From Streptomyces humicola (GTDB lineage Bacteria > Actinomycetota > Actinomycetes > Streptomycetales > Streptomycetaceae), in NCBI RefSeq assembly GCF_024436035.1, contig NZ_JANFNG010000002.1:124001-188000 (forward strand): a stretch of DNA of 64,000 nucleotides, read 5' to 3'. The notes under the pieces were generated by a model. The model was given only the letters and a program-made list of their open reading frames with translations. It had not been told where the DNA came from and made no database searches. Below, one piece after another: positions 53,554 through 61,535 of the stretch; positions within the stretch are counted from its first letter, which is position 1; each line of letters begins with the position of its first letter. Made by a program: the position numbers and the translations under genes.

Positions 53554-54693
53554 ATGAGATTCCGTCCCGTTCTTCCCCGGCTTCCGGATCCCGTCTTCAG
53601 GGGGCGGCTGCACGACGCGCGGACCGCCACCGTGGTCGGACGGGCTCTGGGCGCCGCCGTCGCGGTGTGCTTCGTCACCGGCGTCATCAGCCACTACTTG
53701 CAGCAACCGCCCGGCTGGGCGGTGAACCTGCTGCCGAGCAGGCCGGTGTGGGGGTACCGGTTGACGCAGGGGCTGCATGTAGCGAGCGGTCTGGCGGCAA
53801 TTCCCTTGGTGCTGGCCAAGCTGTGGACGGTGTATCCGCGGCTGTTCGTACGGCCGGTGGTGCGGTCGGTGCTGCACGCACTGGAGCGTCTGTCGATCGC
53901 GGTGCTGGTGGGCGCGGTGCTGCTCGAGCTGTTCACCGGGCTGCTCGACACGGTGGAGTGGTATCCGTGGCCCTTCCCGTTCCGGCAGGTGCACTGGGCG
54001 CTGGCCTGGGTGGTGACGGGTTCTCTGCTGCTGCACATCGCGGTCAAGGCACCGGTCATCGCGGCGAACTGGTGGCGGACGGTGGCCATGGACGCCCTGG
54101 AGGGCCCGGACCGGCGGTCCTTCCTCGCGGCCGTGAGCGCGGCGGTCGGTGCGGTGACGCTGGCGACGGTCGGCCAGTCGTTCGGCCCGCTGGAGGACGT
54201 GGCCCTGCTGGCGCCGCGCCACCCGGACCACGGGCCGCAGGGGCTGCCGGTCCGCCAGACAGCTGCGGAGGCGGGGGTGACCCGGGAGCGGCTGTCGGGG
54301 TGGAGGCTGCAGGTCGCCGGGCCGAACGCCTACGAGCTGACACTTCCTCAACTACGGGCGATGAAGCAGCACTCGGTGGTGCTGCCCATTGCATGCGTCG
54401 AGGGATGGAGCAAGAACGCGCACTGGACGGGCGTGCGGGTCCGGGATCTGCTGGACCGGGCGGGTGCCCCGCACGGCGCGCGGATCCGCGTGGTGTCGCT
54501 CGAACGCGGCGGGAATTACGGGGTGAGCGTGATGGGTGCGTCGTATGCCAGGGACCCGCTGACGCTGCTCGCGCTGGCGCTGGGCGGCGAGCCGCTCGCG
54601 CCCGACCACGGTGCGCCGGCCCGGATCATCGCCCCCGACCGGCCCGGGGTGCTGCAGACCAAGTGGGTCACGCGACTGGAGGTGCTGCAGTGA
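53554..54693 (+). CDS. Membrane molybdopterin-dependent oxidoreductase (sulfite oxidase-like)
   Basis: 379 residues. Four N-terminal helices with spaced histidines (GVISHYLQQPPGWAVNLLPS, GLHVASGLAAIPLVLAKLWT, VHWALAWVVTGSLLLHIAVK) look like a cytochrome b561-type heme anchor. After a hydrophobic linker (SFLAAVSAAVGAVTLATVGQ) comes a sulfite-oxidase-family Mo domain: SGWRLQVAGPNAYELTLPQL, VVLPIACVEGWSKNAHWTGV with the Mo-ligand Cys (~residue 283), and RIIAPDRPGVLQTKWVTRLE. The natural substrate is unknown. ATG 53554 has GGAG just upstream. The next gene overlaps by four bases. Confidence 0.88.
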   Translation: MRFRPVLPRLPDPVFRGRLHDARTATVVGRALGAAVAVCFVTGVISHYLQQPPGWAVNLLPSRPVWGYRLTQGLHVASGLAAIPLVLAKLWTVYPRLFVRPVVRSVLHALERLSIAVLVGAVLLELFTGLLDTVEWYPWPFPFRQVHWALAWVVTGSLLLHIAVKAPVIAANWWRTVAMDALEGPDRRSFLAAVSAAVGAVTLATVGQSFGPLEDVALLAPRHPDHGPQGLPVRQTAAEAGVTRERLSGWRLQVAGPNAYELTLPQLRAMKQHSVVLPIACVEGWSKNAHWTGVRVRDLLDRAGAPHGARIRVVSLERGGNYGVSVMGASYARDPLTLLALALGGEPLAPDHGAPARIIAPDRPGVLQTKWVTRLEVLQ

Positions 54694-55091
54694 CGGGGCG
54701 GGTGGTGGCGGGCGCCCTGGGGCTGGCCGGGATCGGGACCGGTCTTGCGGTACTGCTGACCGATCCGCATGTCCGCGATCCTCTGGATGTCGCGGTGTGG
54801 CTGGTGGCTGCGCTGTTGCTGCACGACGCGGTGCTGGTGCCGCTTGTGCTGCTCGTCGGCGCGGCGTTGCGGGCGCGGGGGCCGTTGCGCGGCGGACTGA
54901 TCGTCGGCGGGTGTCTGACGGCGGTGGCGTTGCCCGCCGTACTGCGTCCCGGTCCTGTGCCGGTCTCCCTCCTGCCGCTGGACTATGTGCGCAACTGGTT
55001 GTTCGCGCTGGGCGCGGTGGCCGTGGTGACGGCGCTCGCGGCCGGCTGGGCCTTGCTGCGGTCCCGGTGGGGGCGGCGTGCGCGGCGGTGA
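54690..55091 (+). CDS. Four-helix membrane protein coupled to the molybdoenzyme
   Basis: 133 residues from the GTG in the GTGA overlap. Helices: VVAGALGLAGIGTGLAVLLT, VAVWLVAALLLHDAVLVPLV, GGLIVGGCLTAVALPAVLRP and NWLFALGAVAVVTALAAGWA. A conserved-looking WLVAALLLHDAVLVP segment is typical of small proteins encoded next to this class of molybdoenzyme in Streptomyces. Function unknown; probably a partner or assembly factor (inference). Confidence 0.75.
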   Translation: MTGRVVAGALGLAGIGTGLAVLLTDPHVRDPLDVAVWLVAALLLHDAVLVPLVLLVGAALRARGPLRGGLIVGGCLTAVALPAVLRPGPVPVSLLPLDYVRNWLFALGAVAVVTALAAGWALLRSRWGRRARR

Positions 55092-55105
55092 GCGGCAGGC
55101 CGTCC

Positions 55106-55807
55106 TCAGCGGGTGAATTCCGCGAAGTGGCGGCCGCCCGACTCCCACGCATCGACGGGGGTCCAGCCGGCGGCCGTCGCGGCGGCGCCCAGCGCTGTCG
55201 GGCCGAGCCGGGCCCAGGGGAAGTCGCGGCCGTGACGTCCGCGAGCGTCCTCGACCCGTACGGTCAGCCGCTCGTCCACGTCGTGGGCGGCGGCCTCGGC
55301 GAGCAACCGGCCGCCGGGGGCTGTCAGTTGTCGCAGCCTGCCCAGCAGGGCGCGCGGGTCGCCGCCGATGCCGATGTTGCCGTCGACCAGCAGCACGGTG
55401 GACCAGCGGCCTTCGGCGGGCAGGCGGTCGAAGACCGAGCGGTGCAGCACGGCCGCGCCCGCGCCGCGGGTGCGGGCCACCGCGGCCGGGCTGACGTCAA
55501 TGCCGAGGGCCGGCAGCCCGTGGGCGGTGAGCGCGGCCACCAGGCGCCCGGGTCCGCAGCCGATGTCGAGCACGGGGCCGCGGCAACGGCTCAGCAGGGA
55601 GGTGTCGGCGGCGTCCGGTCCGGCGCACCAGCGCTCGACGTCGAGCGGCAGCAGCCAGCCGTCGGGGCGGCGCAGGAAGAGCGGTCCGCGTCCGGTGCGC
55701 AGGGCGCGGGCGTACGGGTCGTCGGTCCACGGCTGTGGTTGGCGCGGCGTCAGCTCGGCTGCCCCGGGCGGCTGTGGTGCCTGCGGTGTGTCCTGCGCCG
55801 TGTTCAT
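55106..55807 (-). CDS. Class I SAM-dependent methyltransferase
   Basis: 233 residues. SAM motif I GPVLDIGCGPGRLVAALTAH (~residue 80), LGIDVSPAAVARTRGAGAAV (motif with the ribose-binding Asp), and WSTVLLVDGNIGIGGDPRAL, LLGRLRQLTAPGGRLLAEAA (motif III region). ATG 55807 overlaps the TGA of the upstream glycosyltransferase, so it is the third gene of a tight minus-strand operon: GT2, DUF2064 glycosyltransferase, methyltransferase. The set may build a methylated glycoconjugate. Substrate unknown. Confidence 0.87.
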   Translation of the reverse strand: MNTAQDTPQAPQPPGAAELTPRQPQPWTDDPYARALRTGRGPLFLRRPDGWLLPLDVERWCAGPDAADTSLLSRCRGPVLDIGCGPGRLVAALTAHGLPALGIDVSPAAVARTRGAGAAVLHRSVFDRLPAEGRWSTVLLVDGNIGIGGDPRALLGRLRQLTAPGGRLLAEAAAHDVDERLTVRVEDARGRHGRDFPWARLGPTALGAAATAAGWTPVDAWESGGRHFAEFTR

Positions 55808-56475
55808 GACGCGAACCGGGACAGGAGGGCGGCGAAGCGCGATGCGGGGGCTGTGGCGGCGACGGCTGCCGCGTCCGGTGCGGTGTCGACGTCCCGCAGC
55901 CGGGCCAGGTCGCGTACGCGCAGTCCCGCCGAGCACAGGCGTGCGCGCTGCAGCGCTCCGGTGCGGGCGGTGGACATCGGGATGCCCCGCAGCAGCGCGG
56001 GGTCGGGTTCGGCGAGCCCGAGCGCCCAGAATCCGCCGTCCTCGGCCGGGCCGAACCAGGCGTCGCAGCCGCTCCAGGCGTCGGGCGCGAGCGCGGGGAC
56101 GAGGAGCCGTGGGGTGAGCTGCGGGGTGTCCATGCCCACCAGCAGGGCCGGCCCGTCGGCGCAGCCTGCGAAGGCGGCGGCGAGTCGTTCGTCGAGGCCG
56201 CCGGGGGCCTGCTCTACCACGTCGATGCCCGGCGGAAGCCAACGGCCGGGCGTGCCGTCGAGGACGAGGACCCGGCGGCGGGCCGGCGCGCACAGCACCG
56301 CGTCGAGGGTGTCTGCGAGGGCGGCCTCGGCGAGGGCGGCGGCCTGTTCGGGGGTGAACGGTGGCGTGAGCCGGGTCTTGACCCGTCCGGGCAGGGGTTC
56401 CTTGGCGATGACGAGCACGGTGGTGGGCCCGCCGGGCCCGGCGGCCGTGACCGGGCGCGTCATGGGGGCGGTCAT
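55804..56475 (-). CDS. DUF2064/TIGR04282-family glycosyltransferase-like protein
   Basis: 223 residues. The N-terminal TTVLVIAKEPLPGRVKTRLT is the family signature (AKxPxxGxVKTRL), followed by LLVGMDTPQLTPRLLVPALA (the GxDxP motif) and AWFGPAEDGGFWALGLAEPD. Some homologs are annotated in arsenosugar biosynthesis, but in Streptomyces this pairing with a GT2 and a methyltransferase gene is commonplace and arsenic is not implied. Nucleotide-sugar transferase activity is likely. Start overlaps the GT2 stop and its stop overlaps the next start. Confidence 0.85.
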   Translation of the reverse strand: MTAPMTRPVTAAGPGGPTTVLVIAKEPLPGRVKTRLTPPFTPEQAAALAEAALADTLDAVLCAPARRRVLVLDGTPGRWLPPGIDVVEQAPGGLDERLAAAFAGCADGPALLVGMDTPQLTPRLLVPALAPDAWSGCDAWFGPAEDGGFWALGLAEPDPALLRGIPMSTARTGALQRARLCSAGLRVRDLARLRDVDTAPDAAAVAATAPASRFAALLSRFAS

Positions 56476-57197
56476 CGGACCGCTCCTGCGGAGGTGTGCA
56501 GCACGGCGCGCATGTCCTGCACGGCGTGCCAGGTGCCGCGCCAGGTGCCGGTGACCTTGGAGCGCCCGGTGCGCGGCCGGTAGGGCACATCGGTCTCGCG
56601 TACCCGCCAGCCGGCGTCGGCGGCTCGGACCACCATCTGCAGCGGGTACCCCGAGCGGCGGTCGGTGAGCCCCAGGGCCAGCAGGGGTTCGCGGCGAGCG
56701 GCGCGCATCGGGCCGAGGTCGCCGAGACGCAGCCCGGTGCGCCGGCGGATGAGCCGGCTCAGCTCGCGGTTGGCGAGCCTGGCATGCAGGGGCCAGGCGC
56801 CGCGTGTGACGGGCCTGCGGCGCCCGAGGACGAGGTCGGCCCGCCCGTCGAGCACGGGCCGCACGACGGTGGGCAGCGAGGTGGGATCGAGGGAGGCGTC
56901 GCAGTCGCAGAAGCAGACGATGTCGGCGGTGGCGGCTTGCAGGCCGGCGTGGCAGGCGGCGCCGAAGCCGCGTACGGGTTCCCGGACCACGTACGCGCCC
57001 AGGGAAGCGGCGAGTTCCGCGGAGCCGTCGGTCGAGCCGTTGTCGACGACGACGGCTCGCCAGCCGGGCGGTATGCGCTCCAGCACCCAGGGCAGGGCGG
57101 CCGCTTCGTCGAGGCACGGCAGGACGACGTCGACGCGGGCGGGTGCGTCGCCGGGACACGCACCGGCGTCGTTGGGTGGCGGGGGATTCTCGGTCAC
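56472..57197 (-). CDS. Glycosyltransferase family 2
   Basis: 241 residues from GTG 57197 (GGGTGGAGG upstream). GT-A fold: VDVVLPCLDEAAALPWVLER (~residue 22), AVVVDNGSTDGSAELAASLG, GAACHAGLQAATADIVCFCD then CDASLD (DxD metal site region), and LGDLGPMRAARREPLLALGL with the SGYPLQMVVRA acceptor segment. Homologs of this type transfer sugars to polyprenyl phosphate (dolichol-phosphate-mannose synthase-like). It has no membrane helices. A product it makes could feed the GT-C enzyme at 52052 (inference). First gene of the three-gene operon. Confidence 0.9.
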   Translation of the reverse strand: MTENPPPPNDAGACPGDAPARVDVVLPCLDEAAALPWVLERIPPGWRAVVVDNGSTDGSAELAASLGAYVVREPVRGFGAACHAGLQAATADIVCFCDCDASLDPTSLPTVVRPVLDGRADLVLGRRRPVTRGAWPLHARLANRELSRLIRRRTGLRLGDLGPMRAARREPLLALGLTDRRSGYPLQMVVRAADAGWRVRETDVPYRPRTGRSKVTGTWRGTWHAVQDMRAVLHTSAGAVR

Positions 57198-57323
57198 ACC
57201 TCCACCCTACGAAGACAAAGCGGGGCATTCAGGATTCTGGTTTCTTACGAAACACGGACGTCGGAGGGTGGGGGCCTGCCCGGCGGGGCGCTGTTGACGG
57301 AGGTGGGTGCCAGACTCGGAAAC

Positions 57324-58112
57324 GTGAGCAGAGCCACCGTCGCCGGTAACCCCGCAGCCGCCCCACGCCGCGTCCTGGTCGTGGACGACGACCCGACCGT
57401 CGCCGAGATCGTCGCGGGCTACCTCGACCGCGCCGGATTCACCGTGGACCGGGCCGCCGACGGCCCGGAGGCGATGGCCCGGGCGACGGCCGTCCGGCCC
57501 GACCTCGTCGTGCTCGACCTGATGCTGCCGGGCATCGACGGCCTCGAGGTCTGCCGGCGGCTTCGCCGGCAAGGGCCGCTGCCGGTCGTCATGCTCACCG
57601 CGCGCGGCGACGAGGACGACCGGATTCTCGGGCTCGAAGTCGGCGCCGACGACTACGTCACCAAGCCGTTCAGCCCGCGCGAGCTGGTGCTGCGCGTCGA
57701 GTCCGTGCTGCGCCGCGCGGGGACGCGGGCGCATGACCCCGGGCCGTGGCTGCGCGCCGGGCCTCTCGCGGTGGACCCGGCCGCCCGCAGGGCCACCCGG
57801 GACGGCGCCGAACTCGCCCTGACCATCAGGGAGTTCGACCTGCTCGCCTTCTTCCTGCGTAATCCGGAGCGGGCGTGGAGCCGCGAGGAGCTCATGCACC
57901 AGGTGTGGGAGTGGGAGTTCGGGGACCTGTCGACGGTGACCGTCCATGTGCGGCGGCTGCGGGAGAAGATCGAGGACGATCCGGCTCACCCCCGGCTGAT
58001 CAGCACGGTGTGGGGCGTCGGCTACCGCTTCAATGCGCCCGGGACCGGTGCCGGTCCCGGGCCCGGACCGGGTCCCGGTGCGGCCGGAAGCGAGGAGCCC
58101 TCCCATGCATGA
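57324..58112 (+). CDS. OmpR-family response regulator
   Basis: About 262 residues. Receiver domain: RRVLVVDDDPTVAEIVAGYL with the acidic pair, phospho-acceptor Asp in PDLVVLDLMLPGIDGLEVCR (~residue 66), Thr in VVMLTARGDEDDR and Lys in DDYVTKPFSPRELVLRVESV. Winged-helix DNA-binding domain: ALTIREFDLLAFFLRNPERA, WSREELMHQVWEWEFGDLST, VHVRRLREKIEDDPAHPRLI. A Gly/Pro tail (GTGAGPGPGPGPG) is appended. GTG 57324 or GTG 57303 (better ribosome site GACGGAG) could be the start. The sensor kinase gene overlaps its end. Confidence 0.9.
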   Translation: MSRATVAGNPAAAPRRVLVVDDDPTVAEIVAGYLDRAGFTVDRAADGPEAMARATAVRPDLVVLDLMLPGIDGLEVCRRLRRQGPLPVVMLTARGDEDDRILGLEVGADDYVTKPFSPRELVLRVESVLRRAGTRAHDPGPWLRAGPLAVDPAARRATRDGAELALTIREFDLLAFFLRNPERAWSREELMHQVWEWEFGDLSTVTVHVRRLREKIEDDPAHPRLISTVWGVGYRFNAPGTGAGPGPGPGPGAAGSEEPSHA

Positions 58113-59217
58113 TCTATTGGTCATCGCCGCCTACGCGGCCGCCGGGGCGGCCGCGGCCGGCCTGCTCGGCGCGCTGGTACTGCGGACGCTGCGGCACCGC
58201 TCGCTTTCGCTGTCGCTCGCCGTCATCGCGGCGGTGGCGGTCGCCGCCATGCTCGCCGGGACGGTCTCGGTGGCGTGGGCGATGTTCCTGTCCTCGCACG
58301 ATGTGCGGGTCGTCATCCTGGTGTGCGCCATCGCCGGTGTCGTCTCGCTCGCCGTCACCCTGCTGCTCGGCCGGCAGGTGGTGGCCGGGAGCCGGGCACT
58401 CGCCGCGGCCACCCGGGCGCTCGGCGACGGCGGCGGATTCTCCCCGCCCGCCGGCCCTCCGACGGCCGAACTCGCCGAGCTCGGCCGTGAGTTGGCGGTC
58501 ACCAGCGCCAAACTCGCCGCGTCCAGGGAGCGGGAGCGCGCCCTGGAGGCGTCCCGGCGCGAGCTGGTGGCGTGGATCTCGCACGATCTGCGCACCCCGC
58601 TGGCGGGGCTGCGGGCGATGGCCGAGGCGCTCGAGGACGGCATGGTGTACGACCCGGCCGCCTATCACGCCCGAATACGCGCTGAGGTCGAGCGACTGAG
58701 CGCCATGGTCGGCGATCTGTTCGAACTCTCCCGTATCCAGGCGGGCGTGCTGCCGCTCGCCCTGTCCCGGATGTCGGTCTACGACCTGGTGGGTGATGCG
58801 CTCGCGGGCGCGGATCCGCTCGCGCGCGAGCACGGTGTGCGGCTCGTCGGTGACGTGGTGGAGCCGGTGCCGATCGAGGTGGACGGACGGGAGATGACGC
58901 GCGTCCTGGCCAATCTGCTGGTCAACGCGATCCACCGGACGCCGGCCGACGGCACGGTGGCGGTGGCGGCGCACCGCCAGGCGGACACGGTGGTGCTGTC
59001 GGTGACCGACGGGTGCGGCGGGATCCCGGCCGAGGACCTGCCACGCGTCTTCGACACCGGCTGGCGTGGCACGGGGGCGCGCACCCCTCCGGCCGGGGCG
59101 GGGCTCGGGCTCGCCATCGTCCGCGGCATCGTCGAGGCGCACTCCGGGCGCGCGGCGGTGCGCAATGTGCCGGGCGGCTGCCGCTTCGAGGTCGTCCTTC
59201 CGGCGGCGCCCAACTGA
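58105..59217 (+). CDS. Sensor histidine kinase, OmpR-type partner
   Basis: 370 residues. Three N-terminal hydrophobic helices (DLLVIAAYAAAGAAAAGLLG, SLAVIAAVAVAAMLAGTVSV, VVILVCAIAGVVSLAVTLLL), a HAMP-like linker, the HisKA box LVAWISHDLRTPLAGLRAMA (phospho-His ~residue 168) and HATPase motifs: VLANLLVNAIHRTPADGTVA (N), VTDGCGGIPAEDLPRVFDTG (G1) and AGLGLAIVRGIVEAHSG (G2). It has no large extracytoplasmic sensor domain, so it may sense the membrane itself. Its ATG overlaps the response-regulator stop by eight bases, giving a coupled two-component pair. Confidence 0.9.
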   Translation: MHDLLVIAAYAAAGAAAAGLLGALVLRTLRHRSLSLSLAVIAAVAVAAMLAGTVSVAWAMFLSSHDVRVVILVCAIAGVVSLAVTLLLGRQVVAGSRALAAATRALGDGGGFSPPAGPPTAELAELGRELAVTSAKLAASRERERALEASRRELVAWISHDLRTPLAGLRAMAEALEDGMVYDPAAYHARIRAEVERLSAMVGDLFELSRIQAGVLPLALSRMSVYDLVGDALAGADPLAREHGVRLVGDVVEPVPIEVDGREMTRVLANLLVNAIHRTPADGTVAVAAHRQADTVVLSVTDGCGGIPAEDLPRVFDTGWRGTGARTPPAGAGLGLAIVRGIVEAHSGRAAVRNVPGGCRFEVVLPAAPN

Positions 59218-59230
59218 CGTCCGCTGTCTG

Positions 59231-60277
59231 TCATTCCGCACCGGTCTCCGAGGCCGGCCGCAGCGGTGCCTTGGCGAACTCGGCCATCCCGTCCACGAAG
59301 CCGGTCCATGGACGCCAGCCGAGCTCGTCGCGCAGCCGCTGGGAGGAGGCGGTGATGTGGCGGACGTCGCCGAGCCGGTACTCGCCGGTGACGACGGGCG
59401 CGGGACCACCGTATGCCGCGGCGAGCGCGGCGGCCATCTCACCGACGGTGTGCGGCGTTCCGCTTCCGACGTTGTAGGCGCGCAGCGTGCCGGGTTCCGG
59501 TTCCGCCGCGAGCGCCGCGAGGTTGGCGGCCGCCACGTCCCGTGCGTGGACGAAGTCGCGGCGCTGGCCGCCGTCTTCGAAGACGCGCGGCGCCTCGCCG
59601 CGGGCGAGCGCGGAGCGGAAGATCGAGGCGACCCCCGCATAGGGGGTGTCGCGGGGCATCCCCGGACCGTAGACGTTGTGGTAGCGCAGCGCTACGGCCC
59701 GGCCCTGGACGGCGCGGGCCCAGCAGGCGGCGAGGTGTTCCTGCGTCACTTTGGTCACCGCGTACACGTTGCGCGGGTCGAGGGGCGCGTCCTCGGTGAC
59801 GAGGCCGGGAGCGAGCGGCTGCCCGCAGTGCGGGCACGGTGGCTCGAAACGGCCGTGGTCGAGGTCGGCGACGCGCCGCGGACCGGGCCGTACGGTGCCG
59901 TGCCGCGCGCAGTCGTAGCGTCCTTCGCCGTAGACCACCATGGACCCGGCGACCACCAGACGGCTCACGCGGGTCTCGGCCATCGCCGCAAGCAGTACAG
60001 CGGTGCCGAGGTCGTTGCGGCTCACGTAGTCGGGCGCGTCGGCGAACTCCTTGCCGAGGCCGACCATGGCGGCCTGGTGGCACACGACGTCCACGCCGCG
60101 CAACGCGTCCGTCACGGCCGCCCGGTCGCGTACGTCGGCATGGACGACCGTGACGCCGGCGGGCGGCCCGGCAGGGGTGTGCGTGTCGAGGATCCGGACG
60201 TCGTGTCCTGCGTCGACGAGCGCGGTGACGATGTGCGAGCCGATGAAGCCCGCGCCACCGGTGACGAGTACCAGCAT
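59231..60277 (-). CDS. NAD-dependent sugar-nucleotide epimerase/dehydratase (extended SDR)
   Basis: 348 residues from ATG 60277. Rossmann motif MLVLVTGGAGFIGSHIVTAL, Asp-terminated beta2 (VRILDTHTPAG), catalytic Ser/Tyr/Lys: VAGSMVVYGEGRYDC and NVYAVTKVTQEHLAACWARA, then VALRYHNVYGPGMPRDTPYA and the C-terminal YNVGSGTPHTVGEMAAALAA. An insert with PPCPHCGQPLAPG plus an earlier RYDCARHG gives a possible Cys-rich metal site seen in some epimerases, including those acting on dTDP-rhamnose. Product unknown. It is convergent with the kinase gene and close to other glycosylation genes. Confidence 0.88.
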   Translation of the reverse strand: MLVLVTGGAGFIGSHIVTALVDAGHDVRILDTHTPAGPPAGVTVVHADVRDRAAVTDALRGVDVVCHQAAMVGLGKEFADAPDYVSRNDLGTAVLLAAMAETRVSRLVVAGSMVVYGEGRYDCARHGTVRPGPRRVADLDHGRFEPPCPHCGQPLAPGLVTEDAPLDPRNVYAVTKVTQEHLAACWARAVQGRAVALRYHNVYGPGMPRDTPYAGVASIFRSALARGEAPRVFEDGGQRRDFVHARDVAAANLAALAAEPEPGTLRAYNVGSGTPHTVGEMAAALAAAYGGPAPVVTGEYRLGDVRHITASSQRLRDELGWRPWTGFVDGMAEFAKAPLRPASETGAE

Positions 60278-60353
60278 GCGGGCGACGTTACGGGCCGGAA
60301 GGCGCCCATGGGGCGGACACGAGGCCGCCGTCAGCGAAACGTAAGAAGAGCCG

Positions 60354-60980
60354 TCAGGAGTGGTCGCGGTAGCGTCCGGACCACTGGGGCTCGATCCACT
60401 CCCACTCCTTGTCCCACCGGGCGGCACGCATCCGGTCGAGCACCCGCCGCAGCGCCAGCCACAGGCCCAGGGCGGCGAGCGGTAGCGCGGGCACGACCAT
60501 GGCGGCGGCGAGGCCGGCGTCGTGCGAGGCCTGGGAGGCGGTGAGCGGCGCGGAGACGATGGCGCCGGTCCGCTTGTCCACCCACACGCTGAGGATGGTG
60601 CCGGCGACGGTTCCCGGGGTGACGGAGGCGGTGGCGACGTACGGCGCGCGGCCCGCTCCGGTGACCCGCGCTGCGGCCGCGACCGTGGTCTGCGAGGGCA
60701 CCATGGGGGCGTTCCGCAGCACCTGGGCGGTGGCGGGGCGGCGGGTGGCGGCCTGGACGCGCACCGTGTGCATCGACAGGTGGTAGACGTACGCGTCCGT
60801 ACCGATGACGGCCGCGGGAAGGGCCAGCAGGATCAGTACGACGAGGATCTTGCCGGCCCAGCTCTGGATGCGGTCCGAGGTGCGTTCGAGCGGGCTGTGG
60901 GCGGTGTGCCGGTCGGTACCCAGCACGCCCAGTGCCCGGCCGGGGCGGCGGTGGCGTCCGTGCGGTGTACGGAGCGACAT
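60354..60980 (-). CDS. Rv1733c-like two-helix membrane protein
   Basis: 208 residues. Layout matches the actinobacterial Rv1733c family: a basic N-terminus (HTAHSPLERTSDRIQSWAGK), helix 1 (ILVVLILLALPAAVIGTDAY), an outer domain of ~100 residues with VPSQTTVAAAARVTGAGRAP and TVAGTILSVWVDKRTGAIVS, and helix 2 (LAAAMVVPALPLAALGLWLA) with a cytoplasmic tail ending EWEWIEPQWSGRYRDHS. ATG 60980. In M. tuberculosis Rv1733c is a DosR-regulated antigen; whether this copy responds to oxygen is not visible here. Confidence 0.85.
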   Translation of the reverse strand: MSLRTPHGRHRRPGRALGVLGTDRHTAHSPLERTSDRIQSWAGKILVVLILLALPAAVIGTDAYVYHLSMHTVRVQAATRRPATAQVLRNAPMVPSQTTVAAAARVTGAGRAPYVATASVTPGTVAGTILSVWVDKRTGAIVSAPLTASQASHDAGLAAAMVVPALPLAALGLWLALRRVLDRMRAARWDKEWEWIEPQWSGRYRDHS

Positions 60981-61535
60981 AGCTCTCCTCCCTTCCCGCA
61001 GTGCACATACCCGCGTCGTGCCGCTTCAGTGGGGCAGCCGGGGCTGCCGGGTAAACATCCGCCCATGACACAGTGCTCGTCCGGTACGCACCGGCGACAG
61101 GGCCTGGTGGGCCGGTGATGGTACCGTGCGGCCGCATCGGCGTGGGCCGACCGGCCCCATGAACGGGCGATGGGCGGGCCGCTCCCATCCGTGGGATGGG
61201 GCGGGCCGCCCGGCACCGGATGTCATCCGTCCCGGCGCGTCGATCCCGCCTCTTCGAGCCCCGCGGAGGCCTCGACGACATGCAGCTCGGAGGCTGCCGG
61301 TGCGGTGTGCCGGCGGCGGAGTGTGGAGGGCCACCAGTTCCAGCGTCCGAGGAGGTGGCAGGCTCTCACCATCGCCCGGGCCCCCTGGCCGACCCCCTCT
61401 CACGTCCTCCGGCGGACGGTTCCTCGCCGTACTGCGCTCGCAGTAGATCCGGACCGCGGTACTGCGACCGCGGTGACGGGCTGTGGTGTCGGGGGACGAT
61501 GACCTCGGCTTGCGGGGCCGTTTAGCGTTGTGGGC
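60981..61535. other. Intergenic region (about 550 bp) with a hairpin
   Basis: No credible gene. A stem-loop CCCATCC-GTG-GGATGGG at 61184-61200, flanked by GC-rich partly complementary sequence, could be a terminator. Promoters for the divergent flanking genes must lie here but are not identifiable by eye. Confidence 0.45.

Noticed and set aside
55804-56475. Arsenosugar biosynthesis role for the TIGR04282-like protein
   Set aside because: No arsenic genes are nearby; the family name covers many general glycosyltransferase-like proteins.
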